A stretch of DNA of 64,000 nucleotides from Euborellia annulipes (lineage: Eukaryota > Arthropoda > Insecta > Dermaptera > Anisolabididae): the NCBI GenBank assembly GCA_023213315.1, contig JAKCPI010003172.1:124001-188000 (forward strand), written 5' to 3'. Under the pieces are notes generated by a model. The model ran no database searches, was not told where the DNA came from, and saw nothing but the letters and a program-made list of their open reading frames with translations. The position numbers and the translations under genes are program-made. Position 1 is the stretch's first letter, and each line of letters starts with the position of its first letter. Below, in pieces: positions 43,364 through 54,267 of the stretch.

Positions 43364-44040
43364 AAAAATCTGGTGTGACTGATCGCACCAGATTTTTTGT
43401 TTCAACATATATTTAGTTTCCGCTGATATATTAAAATTCAAGAAGTAAACTTTTTTTTTTTAACATTCACACATTTTTCTCATTTACACTCGCACTCACA
43501 CACACGTTCACACAGTATTTTCAGGAACTTTTAAGACCATTTAAGACTTTGACGATAACCGTTGTAATAAATATATCTATTGGGGGTTCAGGAATTTCTA
43601 TTTAAGCCATCTGGTATCCAAATGGCTTAAATAAAATCATCGGACTGCCTGGGTTCGAACCCGCGACGTTTGGTATAGGAGGTAGGCACGCTACCTACTA
43701 CGCCAAACCCGGGGGCTGAGGTAAACTTAAATATATAAACATGGGAAAATATTTATATTTTGTTACCATGGCACCCATTTCTCCTCTTCCCTTTGAAGTA
43801 CAAGAGTAAAGTGTGCTTCAAACAATTTGAGAGCAAAATAGAATATAGATTTAAAAAAACAACTCAAAAATAATTCATTTATGAATTTTAATCAAAATCG
43901 TGAGAGCGAATTTTGAGAAAATTAAAAAAAAACTGAAAAAGTGTATTAGTAAAGTACTAGTACTCTTTTGTCGATTTTGTTCAAAAGATTCGTGTCACAT
44001 CCCAGTGGAGTGCCTAAATGAAATATAAAATTCAAAGGCG
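43364..44040 (-). mobile_element. Family A element with a SINE-1 inside
   Basis: Short-form 3' hairpin (43371-43403: ATCTGGTGTGACTGATCGCA, CCAGATTTTTTG), then TTTAGTTTCCGCTGATATAT, a SINE at 43451-43720, and the body to TGCCTAAATGAAATATAAAA. The 5' third is missing. Confidence 0.85.
43445..43726 (-). mobile_element. SINE-1 full copy with TSD
   Basis: T-run at 43451, TTCACACATTTTTCTCATTT, internal hairpin (TATTTAAGCCATCTGGTATC, CAAATGGCTTAAATAAAATC), B box GGGTTCGAACCCGCGACG and A-box region CTACCTACTACGCCAAACCC. GTAAAC(TT) on both sides (43445 and 43721) is the duplication. Confidence 0.9.
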
Positions 44041-44576
44041 GCTTTGCGACTAGTAATATTATAAAACTTTTGAAGGAACAAAACAACGAGATCTCTTTAG
44101 ACAAATTATTAAAAATTAAAAAAAAAATCATGCAGACAGGCAAAGAGGCGACAGGACAATAAAAATCTTGGTCACCATAATGAAGGCAAGGCAGGGCGGG
44201 GGCGGCAGGCGATAAATACTTCTGGGAAGCGATTAGTGTGATGTGAGTGTGCGATGCGATGCGCCGCGCCGCCACGCAACGTAGGTCGCTGATCTCTCTT
44301 ACCAACCCGATCGAGAGACCAACCAAGAAATTCGCTTTTAATTGGGGGAATTTAATCGGTCAATTTTAATAGCTCCCACAAAACAACATTGTGACGAATT
44401 AAATATAATTGACTTGTTAAATAAAAAAAAAAATTTCAAATTTTCTACTTCATTTGGAAAACATTTATTTAATGGAAAAAAGGTAAAATTGACAGATAGA
44501 GTAGAAGAAAATTTTTTTCTATTTATTTGCTATATGGGGGCCAGTACTATATTAAAAGGATTGTAAAACAAATCAA
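44041..44576. other. GC-rich unique island and AT-rich flank
   Basis: 44130-44330 is GC-rich (GGCAGGGCGGGGGCGGCAGG, GCGATGCGATGCGCCGCGCC) and unique. A 74-codon plus frame (44342-44566, with ILIAPTKQHCDELNIIDLLN) faintly recalls helicase-like or transposon proteins but has no decisive motif. I leave it uncalled. Confidence 0.35.
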
Positions 44577-45918
44577 TCGGGAAAGACTTCCCTAAAACTT
44601 TCTCGTATATACTTTTGGAATAATGTCTCTGTGGGGTGTGTGTGTCTATGCGTGTATGTGAATACGATTGCTTAAAAACCAGAGCAGCCAGATCGATGAA
44701 TATTGGTATATACTCCTTGCACTAAAATTGTAGATTTCTATCAACTTTTAGAGTAAATACTTACCGTACTTTACCTAAAAAGTTTTTTCAAAAATCTTGA
44801 AATTTTCAATTTTTACTTTCTCGTATAGTATTTAAAGAGAAAGTATTGTAATCGTAAAAAAATTCGACTTCAGAGATGTTTCTCCACGTTTTAGACCGCT
44901 CTGAGTCCAGAAAAAAACCATTTTTGGCATTATGTGTGTGTGTCCGTGTGTGTGTGAACACGATTGCTTAAAAACACAAAGCAGCCAGATCGATGAAATT
45001 TAGTATATGCTCCTTACACTAAAATTGTAGATTTCTATCAACTTTTGGAGTAAATACGTCACTTGGAAGTAGTACTTTACCAAATAAGTTTTTTTTCAGA
45101 AATTTTGAAATTTTCAATTTTTTTTGTCATATTATGATAAATTACTGTTACTTATATTTTAAGTTAATTAAAAAAATATAGGTATGTAAATTTACTCTAT
45201 TTTAAAAAGTTTTTATTCTTTGACATTTTTTCGAAAACCGAATAGTTTTTGAAATAATCACAGAAGAAAAAGACATTTTTCGTTAATTTTGATAAAAAAA
45301 TCAAAACAAAATCATGCCCTCGGGGCTTGGTGTAGAGGTTAGCGTGCTAACCTCGTATAGCAAACGTCGCGGGTTCGGACCCCAGGCAGTCCGATGATTT
45401 TATTTAAGCCATTTGGATACCAAATGGCTTAAATAAGAATGCCTGGACCCCAAATAAATATATATTATTAAATAACTTAAATGGCCTAAGTTGCCGAAAA
45501 GACTGTGTGAATGTGAGACTGAATGAGAAAAAAGTGTGAATGTTAAAAAAAAAAAGCCCCCGACTTTGGCGTAGTAGGTAGCGTGCCTACCTCCTATTCC
45601 AAACGTCGCGGGTTCGGACCCAGGCAGTCCGATGATTTCATTTAAGCCATTTGGATACCAGATGGATTAAATAGAAATGCCTGAACCCCCAATATATATA
45701 TTACTTACAACGGTTATCGTCTAAAGTCTTAAATGGCCTGAGTTGCCGAAAAGACTGTGTGAATGGGTGTGTGAGTGTGAGTGTGAATGAGAAACAAGTC
45801 TGAATGTTTAAAAAAAAATCATACAGGTGCCATTAAAAAAAAAAAAAAGGGTAAATATAAACAAATGACGTAATTCCAAAAGAATATACGAGAAAGTCTC
45901 GGGGAAGTCATTCCCCGT
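44577..45918. mobile_element. Family B element (TIR, relative of family A)
   Basis: GACTTCCCTAAAACTTTCTC with GTATAT near the left end is inverted at the right end (AATATACGAGAAAGTCTCGG, GGAAGTCATTCCCC). Inside are two tandem modules (44602-44815 and 44816-45120), each with a GTGTGT tract and GCAGCCAGATCGATGAA. The second also has ACTTTCTCGTATAGTATTTA-AAGAGAAAGT, parallel to the family A 5' hairpin. A SINE-1 dimer interrupts it at 45316-45814. Non-coding. Confidence 0.7.
45308..45822 (+). mobile_element. SINE-1 dimer sharing one TSD
   Basis: Two complete SINE-1 units (45316-45555 and 45556-45814), head-to-tail. The first has the CTCGGGGCTTGGTGTAGAGG head and the second the CGACTTTGGCGTAGTAGGTA head. 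Only one pair of duplications, AAAATCAT (45308-45315 and 45815-45822), brackets both, so they moved as one unit or the second landed exactly at the A-tail. Confidence 0.85.
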
Positions 45919-45921
45919 AGT

Positions 45922-46130
45922 TTTGTCATATTATGATAAATTACCCTATTTTAAAAAGTTTTTATTCTTTGACATTTTTCGAAAACTGAATAGTTAGATG
46001 CTCTTTCAAATGTATATTCTCATTTTGCTCTCAAAATCTTTGGAAGACCACTGTACTTTTGTACTTCATAGGAAAGATAGGATAAATGGTTGACATGGTA
46101 ACAAAATATAACCAGATTATTTTTTGTGAA
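45922..46130 (+). repeat. Family B duplicate piece plus family A fragment
   Basis: 45922-45991 repeats 45121-45250 in shortened form (TTTTGTCATATTATGATAAA, TTTTATTCTTTGACATTTTT). 45993-46130 is the family A body (TAGATGCTCTTTCAAATGTA, GGTTGACATGGTAACAAAAT) and a broken hairpin (ACCAGATTATTTTTTG). Confidence 0.65.
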
Positions 46131-46136
46131 AAATTC

Positions 46137-46290
46137 TATGGCTTAAATAGAAATGCCTGAACCCACAATTTATATATTAAACAAAGGTTTTTTCTTAAAA
46201 TTTTTAAAGGGGTGGGGGGGGGGGAAAGAGTGGGGGGGTGGGGGGGGGGGGGGGGGGGGGGAAAAAAAAAAAAGTGAACAAATCTCAAAC
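46137..46290 (+). mobile_element. SINE-1 copy with smeared bases
   Basis: Good SINE-1 sequence (GGCTTAAATAGAAATGCCTG, CCCACAATTTATATATT) passes into a G/T/A smear (AGGTTTTTTCTTAAAATTTT, then G-runs with GTGGGGGGGTG, then A12) that tracks the normal SINE-1 tail base by base. Sequence quality, not biology, is the likely cause. Confidence 0.75.
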
Positions 46291-46880
46291 TCCTTGTAAT
46301 AGACAAAAAGTATTGATAGGCCTACAATGAAAAATGAATAATTTTGAGTGAAGGTGTTCGTTGTCTTCCTAGAAGGTAGGCAACCAAATTTACTTTAGAA
46401 CAAAGCTGAAGCAATCAATCGCAAATCAATTAGTGAGTTTGTAATTTTGATTGTCTATCTACCAGCAATTAACTCAATGGGTTTTGTTTTAAAAGTTGGT
46501 CCTAAAAATTAGAAAGAGAAAAAGACCCAGGCATATAGACAGACAGTGAGTTGGGTCTAGGTTAGGTTTTTAGAATCAGGAAACCTCAAAATGGATATTT
46601 CCTGTAAAAAAAATAATTGCGATAATTTCTATGAAATTATTTTAGATTTGTGCAATTATTCCAAAGATTGCCTTTTGAGTGTAAAAGAGATATTATGGTC
46701 GTATTCACGCCTGTGGTGGTGATTTTTATGAGCACGAAAGAGGAGGCATTATTCTGACAGTTCGGAATCAAACTTGACACAAATCTTCGAATTGCATCCC
46801 TGCTAAATCAGTTCAAGGATTTCAAAATAGCGATCCTTTAGAGGGTAATAAAGATTAAAATAAATTTAAATCTATATATT
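46291..46880. other. Intergenic, unique
   Basis: Contains a GC-richer patch at about 46660-46800 (GTCGTATTCACGCCTGTGGT). Nothing else identified. Confidence 0.35.
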
Positions 46881-47230
46881 AATAAAAGACTTGTTTCTGT
46901 TTGTGATTTATTTTTAAAAATTTCGGCCACTCCTTCTGCCCTCATCAGGTACAATTCAATCTAATCGAGATTTGAGATTAATCCTAATCGAGAGATTTGC
47001 TGTAACATCATCGTTCCATCAGAATTATACAATCTGTAATTTATAGAATTATACAATTTGTAATCTAAATGTTTATAATATCACAACCAATTAAACCTTA
47101 TTGTTACAATTGACAACTGCTCAGTCCTGAATAAGGAGGCGATTAGAACCCGAAACGTCGATGAGCAGATTGAAATAAAATTGTGTTTTATTTCTAATCC
47201 TGGCTGCCTACCCCAGCATCAATAATATGA
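46881..47230. repeat. Pair of CTGATGAG/CGAAAC hairpin motifs, retroelement-like end
   Basis: At 46913-46950 the minus strand reads CCTGATGAGGGCAGAAGGAG-TGGCCGAAAT. At 47125-47165 the plus strand reads CCTGAATAAGGAGGCGATTA-GAACCCGAAACGTCG, followed by AAATAAAATTGTG and CCTGGCTGCC. Two opposed motifs 220 bp apart resemble the P5 arrangement. Confidence 0.5.
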
Positions 47231-47394
47231 AATCTATAGACTTTGCCAGAGGAAAAAGTCCCACCAAAATTTTAAAATTAATTAACACATGAAAACAAAA
47301 TATGTATAATTTTTGATTCCAAGAAAGAAATTAAAAATTTTAATTTCACTTTATATTTCTATTTATGTATATTCCCGAAATATTTGAATGTATA

Positions 47395-47505
47395 TTTAGA
47401 AGAAGAGAGCAAGAGAGAAAGGGCCACCAATTGATGAGAGAGAGAGAGAGAGAGAGAGAGATTCACGCACGCAACATCTCTCTCTCTCTCTCTTCTCATG
47501 GTCCA
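47395..47505. repeat. (GA)n facing (TC)n hairpin
   Basis: TGATGAGAGAG...(GA)n at 47432-47461 and (TC)n...CTTCTCATGG at 47476-47500 are inverse, with CACGCACGCAACA between. A long hairpin or triplex-prone tract. Confidence 0.75.
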
Positions 47506-48893
47506 TCTGTCCTGGCTTTAATCTTCAGCCCTTAGGCTTACTTCCAATTTCTAAAAACATGTTGATTTTAAGTGGTTAAGATTCTTTATTTAAAAATAAA
47601 TAAACAAATTATTATAATTTATATTAAAAGTGATTTATTATCTCATTGAATTATTATTATTACGTACTATTTATTATGAGTATATTATGACATTTGATGT
47701 AAATAAATGATTCAAACCTCCCTTAATTTAAGAGGCTTAATTCACAAGTCTTTTAATTTAGATCCCTCCCAGGAGAGACATAAAGGGCGCCTAATTCATG
47801 AACGAAAAAAAAACTTATCCCTATGCTAATTGAAGATGTTCCAAAATTTTAGTTTGCGCAGAGCTTCAGATGCTGTTCCGCGTTTCAAACGATAGAAAAT
47901 TGCTCTTGAAACAAATCTAATATAACTGTTATTATTAACAATTGGACAATTAAATATTTAGCAAGTAATTTAAACAAAATTATAATAATTAAATTTTAAT
48001 AGTAAAATAGCTAGGTACTTTTTTTTAATGGTAAATTGATAATATTTTATTCTATTTGAGGTTAATCTTTTGTCTTTTGTCGCAACAACGAGTTAATTAT
48101 AGTTATTCATAAATCTTAAACACTAAAATATATTATTATATTAAATTATTAAATACAATAAACACAGTAACTAAACAAATAGTAAAAAGAATTATTTATT
48201 CACTTGCATGTAACATTTCTTTTTTTTTAATAAATTTTAAATGGCAAATTCTTGAAACAATGAATTGTTTATAAATAAATGATTATTATATTAAAATGGA
48301 GGGGGATAGAGAAATTGGGTGTTTTATTCACAACATCAAAGTGGCGGACACGACAGGATATATCGATAAATGAAATTTTTTTTCGTTAGGAAACTTATAC
48401 TTAATTTTATGTGAATGATATTACAAAAACAAAACATTAAAAAGCGTTTAAAAATAATTGCTTGAATAGATCAAAGATGTCAAATGATGTTGGTTTTGTT
48501 TGTCAGATGGTATCAAAATATAATATGCAAAATATGCATGTGGTATTGTTGACATCTGCATATGCTTGTAAGCGCCTTTCTTCGTCTCTATTTCCCTCTC
48601 GGTCTCTCATTATAAATTCCTTATTCAAAAGGAGAACAAGATCTTCGAAGATTAAATAACAACAAATAGAAAAATGGGTTAAAAAAATGCCATAAATTAT
48701 TTAAAAAAAAAAAAAAAATTATATTTACATAAAGTTATGTGAAATTTACCATAGATGAGTTACGTTTCGTGTATTATTTGAATTACATCAGAATAATATT
48801 TATATATGTGATTATTAATTAAATAGTCATCGTTCAGGGGGCCACATCTTGTGGGTAGGTGGACCACGCGACCACGAGCCATTCTAGCTGGGC
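47506..48893. other. AT-rich intergenic
   Basis: No window repeat family recognised. A 65-codon frame at 48462-48659 (SAYACKRLSSSLFPSRSLII) has no known motif. A GC-richer patch starts at about 48838 and precedes the next hAT MITE. Confidence 0.45.
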
Positions 48894-49211
48894 CTGGCAG
48901 TCAGGGACAGATTAATACAATAGTGTCGAAGGGGGCGGTTTTTTTTTTTTTTTTATTTATTTAAGTAAAATAAATTAAATAAAAAAAAACAGGAGGACTT
49001 TTCTGGGGGATGAAAATTTTTTAAATCATTTCTTCAAATACTAGCTCCCGTTATGGTGATTTGTAGGTTAAATTGATAGTTTAAAATAAATGTAAAAAAT
49101 AGATTAGACAAAAAATCATAATTTATTTAGATGACTAGTTTTTTAAAACTTTCAATTTGCTCTCGGGGCGGCGGTCCCCCCGCCCCCCTTTAATCCGTCC
49201 CTGCTGGCAGT
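48894..49211. mobile_element. hAT MITE, 302 bp, exact 8-bp TSD
   Basis: CTGGCAGT lies at 48894-48901 and 49204-49211. The tips CAGGGACAGATTAA (48902) and TTAATCCGTCCCTG (to 49203) are inverse except for one base. The interior is AT-rich with GC-rich subterminal blocks. No transposase. Confidence 0.9.
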
Positions 49212-49449
49212 ACTTTTGTTCTTTGCATACCAGTCTCTTCCCTTCTATATTTTTAACAGGCGTCAGGCCGTGCGCCGCCTGTTCTATTGCTTCCCAGTCG
49301 CAAAAACCGATGAATGAGAAATTAGAGCCGACCCGCACCGCGGGAATAAACAGGGGAAGAATAAGATGAATTAAATACTCGATTATTATGTTGCAAAGAC
49401 GTAGCCGAAATTTTATAATAACGGAATTCAGGGCTATACTTCTATACCT

Positions 49450-49620
49450 CAGCGGTTTTCAACCTTTTTGATGTACGCCCCACTTTTTCTAAAAAAAAAA
49501 AAAGCGGGGGGGGGGGCCCAGTGTATATATTTAATATAAATATACAAAAATAATTTTAATCCTTCCTTAGACATCTGCGGCTTCCTTCCAATCATCCTGC
49601 GGCCCCCAACTCGGGCTGCT
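49450..49620. mobile_element. hAT-like element, CAGCGGTTTTCAACC tip
   Basis: The left tip CAGCGGTTTTCAACCTTTTT with GTACGCCCC is of the kind widespread in hAT MITEs (SPIN/Charlie-like tips, family knowledge). GCGGCCCCCAACTCGGGCTG near 49598-49618 could be a damaged right end; the flanks CTATACCT and CTCTAGGT match only in part. Confidence 0.45.
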
Positions 49621-50214
49621 CTAGGTGAATAGATATAAAAGAGTATAAAACATTTATTTGTGTACAAAATTTTAGACGTTTGGATGCTGAGAAAATTCTG
49701 CTTCTCAATATTTATATGGGTTAAATTTAAACTGATAACAGTTGGCTCTAATTGAAATATTACTATTTAATGAGGTAAATTAAATAAATATGGGCCGTTA
49801 TTAGCGTCCCCTGTTGACCGATCAGCTTCAAGTTTTTATATTTTCTTAGAATTTAGTGGGCCAAAAGTTTTTTGTGTAATAAAGTCGGAGAGGCAGTAGC
49901 ACATTCAAAGTGAGGAGAGTAATGCGGGTAATTATGTTTTAATTTCGGATTCAAATTAGCATTAAACGAGAATTGATTAAAAAACTTTTGTATGATTAAA
50001 ATCATAATATTAACAATTTTAACTATCCAAAGGGGGTGGGGATCCTTTTGGTTTCCTTTAGGTCCCTCCCTGGGATCTCTAGTGGAAGTGTATAGGCAAA
50101 GTTTCATCCTTTTCCAATGAGTAGTTCCAACTCAATTTAAAAAAAAAAAAAAAAACATTTTTTGTATATATTTGTGATTTTTTGTGGTCTTTTTGAATTT
50201 TTTTTGTCTTTTTG
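49621..50214. other. Unique intergenic DNA
   Basis: No repeat of the window recognised. A GC-richer patch (GGATCCTTTTGGTTTCCTTT, CCTCCCTGGGATCTCTAG) lies near 50035-50085. An 84-codon minus frame (49853-50107) lacks motifs. Confidence 0.4.
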
Positions 50215-50383
50215 ACTTTTTTTTTTTTTTTGATAAAAAAGCACACACTTTTTCCCATTCACACTCATATTCACACACACATACACACAGTCTTTTCGGC
50301 AACTTAGGCCTTATAAGACTTTATACGATAACCGTTATTATGAAAATCCAGGCATTCGCGCTACCAACTACGCCAAGCTTTTT
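50215..50383 (-). mobile_element. SINE-1 copy with internal deletion
   Basis: T-run, TTTTTCCCATTCACACTCAT, GTCTTTTCGGCAACTTAGGC and ACGATAACCGTTATTATG, then AGGCATTC joined directly to GCGCTACCAACTACGCCAAG. Hairpin and B box are deleted. Confidence 0.8.
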
Positions 50384-50770
50384 GACTTAATCTTAAAAAT
50401 ATTTTGTTGACCAAACTTTATTGACAATTTTAAGGTTCATTATATTATAAATATTATATAATTATGTACTATATTAATACTTTTCTTAGCAGTAGATCCT
50501 TAAATAGCTAATTTTTGTTCAGGTCTTTTATGGGTGGAAGGGGTTGTTGAATTCTCTCCCTAGTTAATAAGTCAATGGTTAAATTGGTAAACATTAAGAA
50601 TTGAATTTGGTTAACTTCAAAATAAATATTAAATGATGTGAATACAAATTTTTAATAGTCCTAATATTGTAGAAAGAGGGAGAAGGGGTCCGAATCTCTT
50701 GGGACGTTTTCCTCCTGAAAACGCCATTGCTTGATATAGGATTAAAATAAAATTTGTTATCCATATACTG
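50384..50770. other. AT-rich intergenic
   Basis: Nothing identified apart from a short GC-richer patch near 50680-50730. Confidence 0.4.
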
Positions 50771-51033
50771 TATATGGACCCTGTTACGCATTAGTGTGTC
50801 AAGCGCCGTCTACCGAGTTTTGAGAAAATTAACATTAAAGTTTTTTGTTTTCATTGGAATATATATAATTTTTTTTGTCAATTGTGCAAGTAACATTAAA
50901 TATAATTTTTTTTAGGATATATTTCATAAAAAAATACTATTAATTATAGCATTTGAAACAATATTCCGTGCTTAACTCAATTTTTAATTTTTTTTGGAGC
51001 TTGACACACTAATGCATAACAGCGTCCATATAT
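50771..51033. mobile_element. MITE, 263 bp, TA-type inverted ends
   Basis: TATATGGACCCTGTTACGCA with TTAGTGTGTCAAGC at the left is matched by the inverse at 50998-51033 (two differences in about 35 bp). The AT-rich interior is non-coding. A TA duplication at the edges would fit Tc1/mariner-type insertion. Confidence 0.8.
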
Positions 51034-51424
51034 GAATGAAGATAGAATATAAACACTAGCAAATTCTAGAGAGGAGAAAGGAGTTTGGGGTTAAAACTTC
51101 CTTGTAAATTAAAAATAAATCAATCTTATAAGATGCGTTTAAAATATTTAGGTTCGAGCCCTCTAGGATTTAGGATTAACGCGGAAAATAGTTAGTGAAT
51201 CGAATGGTGAGTCAGTGCATTGGCGGATTCTAGGAAGTTTAAGATCCCCCTCTCCGACCACCTAGTGGTCCTAAAATTATTTATAATAATTCAAGAAAAA
51301 TAAAAAATAAGTTCATTTTTTAATTTACAAAAATATTTTTTGTGCATTACTATATTTTGACATATATTATTGATTTTATACGTCTTATGAAAATATTCAC
51401 TAATAATTCTATTTTTTAGAATTT
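51034..51424. other. AT-rich intergenic with a possible hAT tip
   Basis: CATTGGCGGATTCTAGGAAG at about 51219 recalls hAT tips but no partner end is visible. Confidence 0.35.
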
Positions 51425-51515
51425 AATAATTGTAACATTTCGAGAAAGCAGCTGTTGGTTGGTTCCTAGGTGAGCAATTAGGTACCTTCCTGTCCTCATC
51501 AGGTGGCCACGTGTC
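51425..51515 (-). repeat. CTGATGAG ... CGAAATG hairpin motif
   Basis: On the minus strand, CCTGATGAGGACAGGAAGGT lies 5' and TTTCTCGAAATGTTAC 3' of a longer, imperfect stem. Same layout as the other CTGATGA/GAAA motifs with a longer stem II. Confidence 0.4.
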
Positions 51516-51715
51516 CTCTGGCCCTTGGCCCTTAGCGTAGCCCTCTCTAGTACCCACCCCAGTTGCTTATTGATCGTTCTCTCAACAACCTTTATATACA
51601 TAAACATACTATGTACTAGGTAAGAGCAAACAACAAGCAAGCGGAGTCGCAACACCCACATCAAACCCAAACCAAGGTGAGCCATTACTCAAGATGCAGC
51701 CGTCTGTTCGTCTGT

Positions 51716-51800
51716 CCGTCCGTTTTAGAAGGATATCGGCCCCGGGAATCAAACCCTGAACCCCAACCCTGTAATTATCAACCTGGCTGCAGGTTAATCT
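51716..51800 (-). mobile_element. tRNA-like SINE head
   Basis: On the minus strand GGGTTTGATTCCCGGGGCCG is a good B box. ATTAACCTGCAGCCAGGTTG upstream could carry an A-box region. Not SINE-1. Confidence 0.4.
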
Positions 51801-52267
51801 CCCTCAAGTAATTAACAATAGATCATTGTAGGACTGTTCGCTTCGAACACTCCTCTCTCTTCTCTTTTTTTCTCTAGTTTTTTTTTTTAGCTGTTTCATT
51901 ATTTTAACTTGAGCAAGCAACGTTTAGCGTTTTATCTTCCGTATATATAAAAAGAAAATAAATCTTCATCTATTCTATTTTTATCTTATCAAATTTTGTA
52001 TATTCTTTTTTAGTATTAATCGTCATGTCATCACAATTAGATATCATAATATGATCATGTCAAGTTATATGTTAATTAATAAATTAATATTTAATTAAAG
52101 ATTATTTATTATGTACATAGATAAAATAAAATTTTTAGTGTATCAAATTTTGATCTATATTTACATAAAAGTAGAAGGCCTTTTATCTTTGAACTTGCAA
52201 ATTCGGAGTTTTCCATATGCAATATAAGAATTTTTTTCGAAAATGGCAAATTATGTTCAAAATAAAA
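51801..52267. other. AT-rich intergenic
   Basis: Nothing identified. Confidence 0.4.
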
Positions 52268-52364
52268 AGTGAAGATCCATCAAAATCTCGACATCGAATT
52301 TTTAACATGAATCGAATAATTTCTCTTTATTTATATTTCATATATAGGGTAAGAGAAAGTAAAA
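52268..52364 (-). mobile_element. Family A 5' fragment
   Basis: GAAGATCCATCAAAATCTCG, ATCGAATTTTTAACATGAAT and an AT hairpin ending AGGGTAAGAGAAAGT: the minus-strand first 100 bp of family A. Confidence 0.8.
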
Positions 52365-52509
52365 AATTATTTGGAAATAGAAATATCTACCATATTTTTT
52401 TGCTTTATTCAAATTCTAAGTGGATGAAAAAGTAGTAATTTTATGTTAAATTAAAAAAAAATAGATTTCAAAAAACGAGGATTTATCTTATCAAGTAAAA
52501 AATAGATTG

Positions 52510-52764
52510 ATCTTTTTTTTCTTTTTTTTTAAACATTCACACTCACACTCACACACACATTCACACAGTCTTTTCGGCAACTTAGGCCATTTAAGATTTT
52601 TGACGATAACCGTTGTATTTAATATATCAATTTGGGGTTCAGGCATTTCTATTTAAGCCATCTGGTATCCAAATGGCTTAAATAAAATCTTCGGACTGCC
52701 TGGGTCCGAACCCGCGATGTTTGGTATAGGAGGTAGGCACGCTACCTACTATGCCAGACCCGGA
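52510..52764 (-). mobile_element. SINE-1 full copy
   Basis: T-run, CACACACATTCACACAGTCT, GGCAACTTAGGCCATTTAAG, internal hairpin (TATTTAAGCCATCTGGTATC, CAAATGGCTTAAATAAAATC), CCGAACCCGCGATGTTTGG and CTACCTACTATGCCAGACCC. Same subfamily as 43451-43720. Confidence 0.9.
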
Positions 52765-53064
52765 AATTCAATAAAATTAACCACAAAAGGGGGGAGGGGG
52801 TAACATTGATGTTAAGTAATAAAAGTATTAATTTATTCTAATGTCAATACACTTTTTATCAGGTATTTTTTTATAAAACAAATTGGTGATTGATCCAAGT
52901 TCATCTAGAGGTGAGTAAAAGCAATTGATTTCCAACAAATAAGAGTTTTTTTTTTTATTAATTCTAGCTTAGTGTATGTCTTTCGGTGCATTGTCAAATG
53001 AGCTACAAAATTCAAATTTAATGTTTAACAAATGAAGTACATGGCGGTTGATTTACATATGTTA
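52765..53064. other. AT-rich intergenic
   Basis: Unique AT-rich DNA; nothing identified. Confidence 0.4.
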
Positions 53065-53425
53065 CAAGGAAGGGAGCAGGAGTAGCCAAAATTAAAGCCT
53101 CCGATTTTATTACAATTAACGAGACGTTTCGGGAAAACTTTATTTTCCCATCATCAGTCTTTCCTACATAAGAAATACATAATATAAAACATTAATAGAT
53201 TGAAAATTTTTTTACCAATATAAGGTAACACTTACGAAATTGTATCTGTCCCGGAGTTGTTAAAAATTATATTTTTTTTATTATAAAAATTAATGTTTTA
53301 TATTATGCATGTATTATCTTATATAGGAAAGACTGATGATGGGAAAATAGGTTTCGTTAATTGTAATACAATTGGAGGCTTTAATTTTGGCTGCTCCTGC
53401 TCTCTTCCTTGTATATTTAAAATTT
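53065..53425. repeat. Inverted repeat with paired hairpin motifs
   Basis: Arms at 53067-53200 and 53288-53423 are inverse (GGAGCAGGAGTAGCCAAAAT, TTTTCCCATCATCAGTCTTT). The left arm on the minus strand reads GACTGATGATGGGAAAATAA-AGTTTTCCCGAAACGTC, a 7-bp stem II. The right-arm copy has lost about 10 bases of the motif. The loop is AT-rich. Confidence 0.8.
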
Positions 53426-53554
53426 AAGTTAGGTATCTCACCTAACTTAAATACAAGACAAATGTATAAGTATGTCTATGACTTGTAAACTACGAACAGG
53501 GGTATTCATTGAATATTATCTCATTTAAATATATAGATCTCGAAAATTATTTAA

Positions 53555-53912
53555 ATAAAAAATTTCAACCTCCCTGATAAACGAAAATAAGCTATTAAAT
53601 AATATCGGTCAAAGTCAAATGTATTTTTTCTTTTTCTTTTTTTTAAATTAACTCTAACGATTTTGATTAAAATTTAAATCAATTATTTTTTTAGATGTTC
53701 TTTAAAATGAACTGTATATTCTCATTTTGCCACAAAATTGTTTGAAGTTCAGTACTTCTTAAGAAAGAAGAAATAAATATTTTGTTTATAAATTTTACAT
53801 ATTAAATTCTAATATAATGACGGAAAGTAAATATATGTCGACACAAAATATCTGGTGGGACAAGCACATAACACAAACTGCCGAAAGTGGTATGCTGTGC
53901 GATTTTTATAAT
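53555..53912 (+). mobile_element. Family A 3' part, diverged
   Basis: AAATTTCAACCTCC-like start, ACTCTAACGATTTTGATTAA, TTAGATGTTCTTTAAAATGA, ATATATGTCGACACAAAATA and a decayed hairpin (TCTGGTGGGACAAGCACATA). Confidence 0.7.
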
Positions 53913-53943
53913 GGGTTTCTGTTTCATTCCTAAAAAGGACATC

Positions 53944-54188
53944 AATGCTTAAATATAAAATTTCAACCTCGTAGCTCAATTCCTTCATGCTTCAAAGAGA
54001 ACCCAGACAGACAGACACACAGACAGACCATGTCGCGAAAACCACTTTTTTGGATTCAGGGGACCTCAAAACGTGTATATCCTTCAAAATCTCGACATCG
54101 AATTTTGGACATGAATCCAATACTGTACTTTCTTTCTCTCTCTCTCTATATATATATATATTAACATATACAGGTAAGAGAAAGTAAA
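53944..54188 (-). mobile_element. Family A 5' part, minus strand
   Basis: CTTAAATATAAAATTTCAAC, a GACAGACAGACAC microsatellite, GGATTCAGGGGACCTCAAAA, CTCGACATCGAATTTTGGAC and a hairpin ending AGGTAAGAGAAAGT. The two ORFs across it are shadows. Confidence 0.85.
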
Positions 54189-54267
54189 AAGTCAATTAAT
54201 TCAAAATTTCCATAGGCTCTCTCTGTGTATTTTAATTATTGTCTGCTTAAAATAAACTATAGTTCTT

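Noticed and set aside
44342..44566. 74-codon frame with a helicase-like phrase
   Set aside because: One short resemblance is not enough; no Walker or other helicase motif and no neighbouring coding sequence.
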